DNA from: an uncultured Bacteroidales bacterium
GTDB taxonomy: Bacteria > Bacteroidota > Bacteroidia > Bacteroidales > FEN-979
NCBI GenBank assembly: GCA_903875045.1
Contig: CAIQUS010000048.1
Span: 1-46,436 of the forward strand
Direction: 5' to 3'
Length of the DNA stretch: 46,436 bases
The notes beneath the pieces are model-generated. The model was not told the DNA's origin. It ran no database searches and was given only the letters and a program-made list of their open reading frames with translations. The number at the start of each line of letters is the position of its first letter. Position 1 is the first letter of the stretch. Below are positions 18,398 through 25,015 of the stretch, one piece after another. A program made the position numbers and the translations under genes.

Positions 18398-19690
18398 CTA
18401 TTCCACAGCCAGTATCAATCCTTTCAGGTATTCTCCTTCCGGATGACAAATGTCGACCGGATGATCCGGGCCTTGTGAAAGCTGATGCAAAAGCCTCACC
18501 TGTCGCCCGGTTTCAATGGCCGCTGATTGAATGGCCGAACGGAACATCTCCCGCGAAATCGGTTGTGAACACGAAAACGTAAATAAAACACCCCCCGGCT
18601 TCAACCGTTTCATCGCTTCTGCGTTGATGTGAACATACGCATGTAGTGCATTGTTCGTTACATGGTGCGTTTTGGCAAAGGCCGGCGGATCGAGGATGAT
18701 CATATCGTATTTCTCGCGCGTTTCAACCAGAAACCGCTTGACGTCCGCCACTTCCGACCGATGTTTGGACTCATCGCATCCATTCAGCCTGATATTCTCA
18801 TCTGTCCATTCGATGGCCTGTCTGGAACTATCGATGGAATGAACCCTGGTTGCCCCTCCTTTCAGTGCATACACAGAAAATGCACCTGAATAGCAAAATG
18901 CATTCAGCACCGATTTTCCTTTGGCATAAAATTGTGCGAACATCCGGTTGCCGCGTTGGTCAAGAAAAAAACCGGTCTTTTGTCCGTGCATGAAATCGAC
19001 CAGAAAACGATGTCCCGTTTCCTCGATTTCGACCGGACCGGAGGTGCCGATGAGAAAGTGATCGGGAGATGTGGTGGACGGGTGGGCAAGTGGGCGGGTG
19101 GACGAAGGGGCAGCTGAACTGACCGATGCCTGGCGATCCGGATTGTCGGTTTTCAGGAAAAGTTTGGAATTACGGGTGATAAGTTTTGACTTTTCCATCG
19201 TCTCTGAACTCTTATCGTATACCGCAATGAGATTTTCACCATAAACTTCCCGCAAAACTTCTGTGAAAACAGGCAGCAGCCGGTGCATACCAATAGAATG
19301 GGCCTGGATAACTGCAACGCCGTTGTAATAGTCGATGATGAGGCCGGGCAACAGATCACCTTCGGAAAACACCAGACGGTATGCATTGGCGATGGAGCCT
19401 TTTGTAAGTCCAAGTCTTACCCTGAACTGGTAAGCTGTTTTTATCTTCGATTTCCAGAAATCGTCATTGACTTCAACAGCTTCAAATGAAAATATTTTCA
19501 CCGCGATGGATCCAGGCAGATAGTGCCCCAATGCCAGAAATTCCTTTCGCGCACTCAATACTTCAACAATATCGCCTTCGCGTGGAGCACCTTCAGTTTG
19601 ATCAATTGCACCGGAAAAAATCCAGGGATGAAAACGTGCAACCGCCGACTCTTTCCCCGGTTTCAGAATAATTTTGACTGAATTGGTCAT
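18398..19690 (-). CDS. RlmI-like 23S rRNA (cytosine-C5) methyltransferase with insert
   Basis: The 430-residue product has an N-terminal PUA domain (HPWIFSGAI, about residues 20-75). A class I SAM-dependent methyltransferase domain follows, with GQKTGFFLDQRGNR (about 236-249), a SAM loop NAFCYSGAFS, and the catalytic-region DPPAFAK. This is the RlmI/COG1092 family, which methylates a cytosine of 23S rRNA; Cys in the TFSCSQPI motif is the likely nucleophile partner. Residues about 166-214 are an extra, Ser/Thr/Pro-rich segment not expected in this family, coded by heptad and octad repeats (19073-19112 and near 19150-19190). The frame stays open. ATG 19690 is chosen because the upstream TTG at 19708 lies inside a -7 box. 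Its activity is likely kept, since the insert falls between the domains (inference). Confidence 0.9.
   Translation of the reverse strand: MTNSVKIILKPGKESAVARFHPWIFSGAIDQTEGAPREGDIVEVLSARKEFLALGHYLPGSIAVKIFSFEAVEVNDDFWKSKIKTAYQFRVRLGLTKGSIANAYRLVFSEGDLLPGLIIDYYNGVAVIQAHSIGMHRLLPVFTEVLREVYGENLIAVYDKSSETMEKSKLITRNSKLFLKTDNPDRQASVSSAAPSSTRPLAHPSTTSPDHFLIGTSGPVEIEETGHRFLVDFMHGQKTGFFLDQRGNRMFAQFYAKGKSVLNAFCYSGAFSVYALKGGATRVHSIDSSRQAIEWTDENIRLNGCDESKHRSEVADVKRFLVETREKYDMIILDPPAFAKTHHVTNNALHAYVHINAEAMKRLKPGGVLFTFSCSQPISREMFRSAIQSAAIETGRQVRLLHQLSQGPDHPVDICHPEGEYLKGLILAVE
19073..19112. repeat. Octad repeats inside the RlmI-like gene
   Basis: Five consecutive 8-base units of the type GGTGGACG, GGTGGGCA, AGTGGGCG in phase, read on the minus strand as part of the Ser/Thr/Pro-rich insert. 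Just beyond, near 19150-19190, are 7-base-spaced words (CCCGTAA, TTCCAAA on the minus strand) like those of the intergenic arrays. Confidence 0.75.
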
Positions 19691-19705
19691 GTGTTTAATT
19701 TTCAG

Positions 19706-19713
19706 CAAAGTTA
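19706..19713 (-). promoter_or_regulatory. -7 box TAACTTTG for the RlmI-like gene
   Basis: Exact TAnnTTTG match on the minus strand, 15 bases before the ATG at 19690. It covers the TTG at 19708, arguing that TTG is not the start. Confidence 0.6.
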
Positions 19714-19765
19714 AGGTTAGTTAACAGAATCCGCTCATATTCTTTTTCAACGGCCGACTCAAGAT

Positions 19766-19885
19766 AAATTCCAAATTCCAAATTCCAAGACTCAAATTCC
19801 AAATTCCGCATTTAAAGTTGTTAAACCAAAGCTCTTTATTTCTTCCCCTGGGATTTGGAGTTTGGGATTTGCAACTTGGATTTTT
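19766..19885. repeat. Second paired inverted heptad element, 43-bp spacer
   Basis: Six in-phase units (AAATTCC, with one AAGACTC) occupy 19766-19807. After 43 bases, reversed units (GGATTTG, GAGTTTG, CAACTTG) occupy 19851-19885. The layout and spacer length nearly equal those of the 11601-11742 element, while the exact units differ. The element lies in the 332-base gap between the divergent RlmI-like and lipoprotein genes; the rest of that gap holds only the two promoter boxes. Confidence 0.88.
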
Positions 19886-19990
19886 TGAATAATGTACTAT
19901 TTTATCCCGCTTTGAGAATAACAGTTTGGAGAATAAATGACTGCATCTTTGTGGTGAAATTTGTTTGTGATATATTTCTGATTTTATTCG

Positions 19991-19998
19991 TAATTTTG
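19991..19998 (+). promoter_or_regulatory. -7 box TAATTTTG for the coiled-coil lipoprotein gene
   Basis: Exact TAnnTTTG match 25 bases before the ATG at 20023, with a TTTG (19964-19967) about 23 bases upstream as a possible -33 element. Confidence 0.65.
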
Positions 19999-20022
19999 CA
20001 CCAAATTATAAAACCAAATCAA

Positions 20023-20874
20023 ATGAGAAAGTATTTTTTGCTGTTATTGATCCCGGTGTTTTTTGCCTGTGGCCGTGAGGCTGAGAAAAAAGCCCTGGAA
20101 TTACAATCCAAGACTGACAGTCTGATGAGCCAAACCATGCAAAAAGATGAAGCGATCAACGAATTCATCCGCTCCATCAACGACATCCAGGGAACACTGG
20201 ATACCATTAAACAGAAAGAAAACATCATCAACCTTACTACTGACCGTGGCGGCGAATTGAAACTTTCGGCCAAGGATCAGATCAAGAATGACATTCAGAC
20301 CATCTATGGTTTGATGCAAAAAAACAAAGAGACGATCAGTGCCCTTTCGAAAAAACTGAAAAACTCAAGCCTGAAGGTCGACGAACTCAATAAAATGGTT
20401 GAGCGGCTAAACAAGGATCTCGCTGATAAAGCTTCACAGATTGAAGATCTGCGCAATAAACTTTCAAAGCTGAACACTTCCTTTGAAATGGCGAATCTGA
20501 AAATCGACACCTTATCACGCACGGTAAAAGATCAGGGCTCGCAGATCAACAACCAGTCACAAACGATTGCATCACAGGATGAAGCGCTGAATACTGCCTA
20601 CTACGTGATTGGCACGAACAAAGAGCTGAAGAAAAACGGGGTGATCAAGAGTGGTGAGATTCTCTCTGATTTCAACAAGGAACTCTTTACAAAAATCGAC
20701 ATCCGCAAGGTTACCGAGATTTCAATCCTCAGCAAAAAAGCCAAGATTATTTCGAGCCACCCAACCAGTGCATACAAGTTCACCGGCGACAAAAAAGTGA
20801 TCCAGGCCCTGCAAATTCTCGATTACAAAGCCTTCTGGTCAAATTCAAAATATCTGGTTATCGTAGTTGATTAA
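20023..20874 (+). CDS. Coiled-coil lipoprotein (Cbp1-adhesin-like)
   Basis: The 283-residue product starts MRKYFLLLLIPVFFACGRE, a type II signal peptide with lipobox FFAC. Residues about 25-190 are a long, heptad-like coiled coil rich in Lys, Asp, Leu and Gln. A compact C-terminal part begins LNTAYYVIGTNKELKKNGVI and is well conserved in my memory of Bacteroidota lipoproteins labelled Cbp1 family collagen-binding adhesins; I cannot confirm that label, and collagen binding should not be assumed here. The longer frame from 19855 runs through a repeat element and upstream of the promoter, so ATG 20023 is the start. A strong terminator follows directly, so it is a single-gene unit. Confidence 0.8.
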   Translation: MRKYFLLLLIPVFFACGREAEKKALELQSKTDSLMSQTMQKDEAINEFIRSINDIQGTLDTIKQKENIINLTTDRGGELKLSAKDQIKNDIQTIYGLMQKNKETISALSKKLKNSSLKVDELNKMVERLNKDLADKASQIEDLRNKLSKLNTSFEMANLKIDTLSRTVKDQGSQINNQSQTIASQDEALNTAYYVIGTNKELKKNGVIKSGEILSDFNKELFTKIDIRKVTEISILSKKAKIISSHPTSAYKFTGDKKVIQALQILDYKAFWSNSKYLVIVVD

Positions 20875-20891
20875 CCAAAACCCAACGAATT

Positions 20892-20927
20892 AAAAGGGGT
20901 TCTCGTCAGAGATACCCCTTTTTTTTT
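20892..20927 (+). terminator. Rho-independent terminator after the coiled-coil lipoprotein gene
   Basis: AAAAGGGGT pairs with ACCCC followed by a run of nine T. The loop contains a further TCTC-GTCA-GAGA stem. It begins 17 bases after the stop codon at 20874. Confidence 0.88.
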
Positions 20928-20963
20928 GATCTTTGTAAAAAAAATCACTCAAATTCAGCTATT

Positions 20964-21007
20964 CACTCCTCCCCCTCTCCTTGAGGAGAGGGGGTCGGGG
21001 GGTGAGG
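20964..21007. repeat. Short copy of a CACCTC...GAGGTG MITE-like hairpin element
   Basis: A CCCCCTCTCC stem, TTGA loop and GGAGAGGGGG stem flanked by CACTCCT and GGGTGAGGT. It resembles one half of the longer elements at 22613 and 46338. It lies just upstream of the EEP hydrolase ATG. Confidence 0.75.
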
Positions 21008-21025
21008 TATTTAAAACACCAAAAT

Positions 21026-22042
21026 ATGCGCTCTATCTATCTGTTTATCATCATAATGCTCCTGATTCTATCGGGGATTCATGCTCAGAAAAGCAAAGAG
21101 AACCAATTTAAAATTGTCTTTTATAATACAGAAAACTTGTTCGACACCATCGATGATCCGAATAAAAGCGATGAAAGTTTTTTACCCAATTCAAAGGTTG
21201 CTTGGACCAGTGAGCGTTTTAACAGCAAGCTTAAAAGCATTGCGCGGGCAATTGTTGCGATGGACAGTACCAATCTGCCGGCTGTTGTCGGGCTGGCAGA
21301 GGTAGAGAACATCACGGTCTTAAAGGATCTTATCACAAAAACACGGTTAAAAAATGGGAACTACCAGGCCATTCTTGAAGAAGGCAGCGATCCGAGGGGG
21401 ATTGATGTTGCGTTGATCTTCAGAAAGGGTATCATGAAATATATCGGCCACAAAGCCATTCCCTCGGCTCAATCCTTTCAAACCCGTTGTGTGCTCTATG
21501 TCAGGCTTGCTGATGCAAAAAAGGACACTTTTCATATCTTCGTAAACCATTGGAAGTCACGTACAGGGGGCGCAAGCGAAACCGAATCACAACGCATCGA
21601 AAATGCCACCAATTTAAAACATCTTGCTGATTCACTGCTTGCCGCTAATCCGAAAGCCAATATCGTGATGATGGGTGATTTCAACGATGAACCGGGCAAT
21701 AAAAGTCTTTCGGAAACACTCGGTGCCATGAAGCCAGAGGGTGCCATTAAACCCACCGGACTTTACAACCTGATGTATGACCGATACACCCAGGGAGAAG
21801 GGACCCTTTACTATAAAGACTGGGATTTGTTCGATCAGTTTGTTGTTGCAGGAAATCTTCTGGTGAAAAAACCCGGGAAAGGGGCCGTGATCCTGCCGCC
21901 TTATGCTTATATCTTCAAACCAGACTGGCTTCTGTATAAAAACAAAGCCGGGGTGATGGTGCCCAACCGCACTGCAGGTTCAACAGAGTATTACGGGGGG
22001 TATAGTGATCATCTGCCGGTGTATATTGTGGTGAATTTTTAG
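21026..22042 (+). CDS. Exported endonuclease/exonuclease/phosphatase-family hydrolase
   Basis: The 338-residue product has a signal peptide (MRSIYLFIIIMLLILSGIHAQ). It then shows the EEP-fold motifs in order: YNTENLFD (about residue 35), GLAEVEN with the metal-binding Glu (about 90), VNHWKSR with the His-Trp (about 175), MGDFNDEP (about 215) and a final SDHLPV with the catalytic His. This fold contains DNases, RNases and phosphodiesterases; exported Bacteroidota members are usually annotated as endonucleases. Target unknown. The frame from TTG 20981 would be coded by the hairpin repeat and is rejected. The promoter is not clear; GATCTTTG near 20930 is a near match. Confidence 0.92.
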   Translation: MRSIYLFIIIMLLILSGIHAQKSKENQFKIVFYNTENLFDTIDDPNKSDESFLPNSKVAWTSERFNSKLKSIARAIVAMDSTNLPAVVGLAEVENITVLKDLITKTRLKNGNYQAILEEGSDPRGIDVALIFRKGIMKYIGHKAIPSAQSFQTRCVLYVRLADAKKDTFHIFVNHWKSRTGGASETESQRIENATNLKHLADSLLAANPKANIVMMGDFNDEPGNKSLSETLGAMKPEGAIKPTGLYNLMYDRYTQGEGTLYYKDWDLFDQFVVAGNLLVKKPGKGAVILPPYAYIFKPDWLLYKNKAGVMVPNRTAGSTEYYGGYSDHLPVYIVVNF

Positions 22043-22054
22043 TGTTGGGCGGAT

Positions 22055-22103
22055 GTGACAAGTGACAAGTTACAAATGAAAAATGACGGGTGACAGGTAA
22101 GTG
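22055..22103. repeat. Degenerate heptad run GTGACAA / GTGACAG
   Basis: Six or seven successive 7-base units (GTGACAA twice, then GTTACAA, ATGAAAA, ATGACGG, GTGACAG) stay in phase in the gap between the convergent EEP and MORN genes. Confidence 0.7.
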
Positions 22104-22104
22104 A

Positions 22105-22551
22105 TTAGTGTTTTGTTTCGTTTGTCGGGGCAGAGTAGTCCAATTCTTTCAGCAAACGTCCGCTTTCGTCAAAGAACCGCCATTTGCCAACCCGCATGTC
22201 TTCTTTGTAAAACCCATCGTACCGCACTTTGCCGTTCTCAAAATAGGTCGTTCTTTTGCCATCTGATTTACCTTTTACAAACATCCCCTCACTCCATAGT
22301 TTCCCATTTTCGTACCAGTAAGTCCATTTGCCATCCCGTTTATTATCTTTATAGGTTCCCTCCATTTGAGGCTGTTTATTGGGATAGTAAGTCGTTTCTT
22401 TGAGCAGTTCACGACCTTGTCCCTTGCCCAGGTAAACACACAAGCGCTTGGTAGAACCATCTGGATAGGTTTCTTCAATTACTTTGTTTTCAAACCGGCA
22501 TGAGGCCAGACTGAGAATGAGACATGCAAGAATGAGTAATTTTGTTTTCAT
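22105..22551 (-). CDS. MORN-repeat lipoprotein, YwqK type
   Basis: The 148-residue product has a lipoprotein signal peptide (MKTKLLILACLILSLASC). It carries three to four MORN_2-type repeats of the pattern EGTYKDNKRDGKWTYWYENGKL, spaced about 22-24 residues. Databases often label such proteins toxin-antitoxin YwqK family antitoxins, but there is no toxin gene beside it and the lipobox indicates a surface or periplasmic location, so that label is doubtful. It is the last gene of a minus-strand run with dihydroorotase 142 bases upstream, separated by a MITE-like element. Function unknown. Confidence 0.85.
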   Translation of the reverse strand: MKTKLLILACLILSLASCRFENKVIEETYPDGSTKRLCVYLGKGQGRELLKETTYYPNKQPQMEGTYKDNKRDGKWTYWYENGKLWSEGMFVKGKSDGKRTTYFENGKVRYDGFYKEDMRVGKWRFFDESGRLLKELDYSAPTNETKH

Positions 22552-22612
22552 GTTCTAAACTTTTTACCCTTCCCTTAAAGTAAGGGTTAATAAATATCTG
22601 ACCATTGTTCAA

Positions 22613-22689
22613 CTCACCTCACCCAACCCGCTCCTCAGGGAGAGGGCTCTCCCCTTCTCCTTGAGGAGAAGGGGTTGGGGGTAGAGGTG
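22613..22689. repeat. MITE-like double-hairpin element (copy 1)
   Basis: The element runs from CTCACCTCACCC to GAGGTG and contains two hairpins: CTCCTCAGGGAG, and CCCCTTCTCC with TTGA loop and GGAGAAGGGG. It shares order and most bases with the element at 46338-46412. It sits between the MORN and dihydroorotase genes. Confidence 0.85.
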
Positions 22690-22693
22690 CTAT

Positions 22694-24064
22694 TCATCCC
22701 GGGGGTTGAGGTACCTCAAAACCCAACCTCTCCCCTTTCTGTGTGACATCAAATTTTCCCTGGTCGTATACCAGGTTCCCATTCACCCAGGTATGCGTAA
22801 CACGCGATTTAAAAGTCACGCCTTCAAACGGTGACCACCCGCATTTATATAAGATATTTTCTGTGGCAACCGTCCAGGGATCATCAGGATCAACCAGCAC
22901 CAAATCAGCAGCATAGCCTTTGCGGATAAAGCCCCGGTTGTTGATGTGGTAAAGGATTGCCGGTGCATGGCACATTTTTTCAACAATCGTTTCCACAGAA
23001 ATCTTTCCAAGCTGGAAAAACCCAAACATGGCAACCAGTGAATGCTGAATGAGCGGCCCCCCGGAAGGACAACTGGTGTATGAATTGTTCTTCTCCCCTT
23101 TAAGGTGCGGAGCATGATCGGTAGCGATGATGTCAATTTTATTGTTCAGAAGGCCTGCAAACAGCCCTTCCCGATCCATTGAAGCTTTGATGGCCGGATT
23201 CCATTTGATGCTGGCACCAAGATCCTGATAATCGCGGTCATCGAACCAAAGATGGTGTATACAAACTTCACCCGTGATTCTTTTCTCTGACAGGGGTCGG
23301 TCATTCTGCAACAGTTCAAGTTCCCTGGCCGTTGATAAATGGGCGAGATGAAGTCGTGAATTATTCTTTATTGCCAGAGCCACTGCTTTTTCAGAAGAGC
23401 GGATACAGGCCTCTTCTGTGCGGATCATCGGATGAGATGAAGCCGGGATATCCTCCCCATATATTGCCGTAAACTCCCTAAGGTTATGCTGAATGATCGA
23501 TTCCTCCTCTGCATGCACAGCAATTAGCAATGGAGATTTCGCAAAGATATCCTGCAATGCCTCGGGGTCATCCACCAGCATGTTACCGGTAGAAGCGCCC
23601 ATAAAAAGCTTTACCCCGCAAATTTTAGCCGGATCTGCCTGTTCAATTTCAGAAATATTGGTATTTGTTGCTCCCAGAAAGAATGAGTAATTGGCCAGTG
23701 ATTTCTGCGAAGCCAGAAAAAATTTCTCTTCAAGAATTTCAAGAGTTGTTGCATTGGGTCTGGTATTGGGCATCTCCATGTAAGAAGTAACACCTCCTGC
23801 CACGGCAGCCCTGCTCTCGGTGAAGATATCACCTTTTTCGGTTAAACCCGGTTCACGAAAATGGACATGATCATCGATGACACCGGGAAGCAGATATTTT
23901 TGCTTCGCGTCAATGATGCTTGTTCCGGCCGGCATTGAAAAACTGGCAGGTGCATTTCCTTTAAATATTTCGGAAATCAAACCATTGCTCAGAAATATGC
24001 CCCCGGAAAACCGTTCGCCTTCATTAACGATCAGTGCATTATGGATATAAAATGAATTATTCAT
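22694..24064 (-). CDS. pyrC: Dihydroorotase
   Basis: The 456-residue amidohydrolase interconverts carbamoyl-aspartate and dihydroorotate in pyrimidine synthesis. Metal motif DHVHFREPG is at residues 65-73, followed by GGVTSYMEMPNT, KLFMGASTGN with the bridging-lysine region, the VHAEE and HLAHLS histidines, and ATDHAPH with the catalytic Asp. Sequence type and length fit the allantoinase-like group used by Bacteroidota. A glycosyltransferase gene (24192-24932) lies 127 bases upstream on the same strand; as I recall, this pair is often found together in this phylum, which supports both calls. Cytoplasmic. Confidence 0.93.
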   Translation of the reverse strand: MNNSFYIHNALIVNEGERFSGGIFLSNGLISEIFKGNAPASFSMPAGTSIIDAKQKYLLPGVIDDHVHFREPGLTEKGDIFTESRAAVAGGVTSYMEMPNTRPNATTLEILEEKFFLASQKSLANYSFFLGATNTNISEIEQADPAKICGVKLFMGASTGNMLVDDPEALQDIFAKSPLLIAVHAEEESIIQHNLREFTAIYGEDIPASSHPMIRTEEACIRSSEKAVALAIKNNSRLHLAHLSTARELELLQNDRPLSEKRITGEVCIHHLWFDDRDYQDLGASIKWNPAIKASMDREGLFAGLLNNKIDIIATDHAPHLKGEKNNSYTSCPSGGPLIQHSLVAMFGFFQLGKISVETIVEKMCHAPAILYHINNRGFIRKGYAADLVLVDPDDPWTVATENILYKCGWSPFEGVTFKSRVTHTWVNGNLVYDQGKFDVTQKGERLGFEVPQPPG

Positions 24065-24191
24065 TTCTTAAAAACCTTACTCCCTGCAGGTTTATGGTTA
24101 ATATTCACCGTTAAGATGTTAATAAATTCTGATTAAGCCGATGGTTGCTGAATCGCAGGGTGGCACCTGAGGTATCCGTAGTGGTGCGGGG

Positions 24192-24932
24192 TCAGGCCCG
24201 GCGGGGCTTGTGCTTTTTAATCAAACTTCTCCAGCGAAGACTGATCACGCCCAGCACGGCTTCTTTAAAGATACCCTTACTCATTTTTGATTCACCCATG
24301 GTGCGATCGGTAAAGATAATAGGAACCTCAACGATGTTGAATCCCAGTTTCCATGCTGTATATTTCATTTCAATCTGAAAGGCATAGCCTGTAAACCGAA
24401 CCTTATCCAGATCAATGGTTTCAAGTACTTTACGGGCATAACACTTAAAGCCGGCCGTGGTGTCCATTACCTTCATGCGGGTAACAAAACGCACATAAAT
24501 TGATGCCACATACGACATCAGCACTCTGCCCATGGGCCAGTTCACCACATTCACCCCGGTGATGTAACGCGAACCAATGACAAGGTCTCCGTTGTGGTTT
24601 TTTGCCGAATCATATAGTTTAAGCAGATCTTCAGGATTATGTGAAAAATCGGCATCCATTTCAAATATGAAATCGTATTGGTGTTTCAACGCCCATTTAA
24701 AACCATGGATATAAGCGGTACCCAAGCCTAATTTTCCTTTTCGCTCTTCGATAAAAAGCCGGTTTGGGAAGACGGTCATGAGTGATTTAACGATGGCTGC
24801 TGTACCATCGGGTGAATTGTCTTCCACAATGAGCAGATCAAATTCTTTCGGCAGTGAAAACACCTTTCGTACGATACGTTCGATGTTATCCTTCTCATTG
24901 TAGGTAGGTATGATTACCAGGCAATCTGACAC
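24192..24932 (-). CDS. Polyprenol-phosphate mannosyl/glucosyl synthase, GT2
   Basis: The 246-residue product is a DPM1-like family 2 glycosyltransferase that moves a sugar from a nucleotide donor to polyprenol phosphate. It has LVIIPTYNEKDNI at the start, EDNSPDGTA, and the DXD-type EMDADFSHNPEDL. GSRYITG and the late GYAFQIEM segment are typical of the family. No C-terminal membrane helices are present, as in bacterial and human soluble DPM1. I prefer the GTG at 24932 (VSDCLVII), because relatives start right before LVIIPTYNE; the longer frame from a TTG at 25001 has no similarity there. It is probably co-transcribed with dihydroorotase. Confidence 0.88.
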   Translation of the reverse strand: MSDCLVIIPTYNEKDNIERIVRKVFSLPKEFDLLIVEDNSPDGTAAIVKSLMTVFPNRLFIEERKGKLGLGTAYIHGFKWALKHQYDFIFEMDADFSHNPEDLLKLYDSAKNHNGDLVIGSRYITGVNVVNWPMGRVLMSYVASIYVRFVTRMKVMDTTAGFKCYARKVLETIDLDKVRFTGYAFQIEMKYTAWKLGFNIVEVPIIFTDRTMGESKMSKGIFKEAVLGVISLRWRSLIKKHKPRRA

Positions 24933-25015
24933 AACCAAAATGTTAAAGTGTGAATAATTATAATCTGAATTAACGAAAAATGGGGCCTGGTATTGTACCA
25001 AGCCCCTGTGTGCAC

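Noticed and set aside
19855-20022. N-terminal 56-residue extension of the coiled-coil lipoprotein
   Set aside because: It is coded by the reversed heptads and the promoter box; a lipoprotein signal starts at 20023.
22105-22551. Toxin-antitoxin module (YwqK antitoxin label)
   Set aside because: The protein has a lipoprotein signal, and no toxin-like gene is adjacent.
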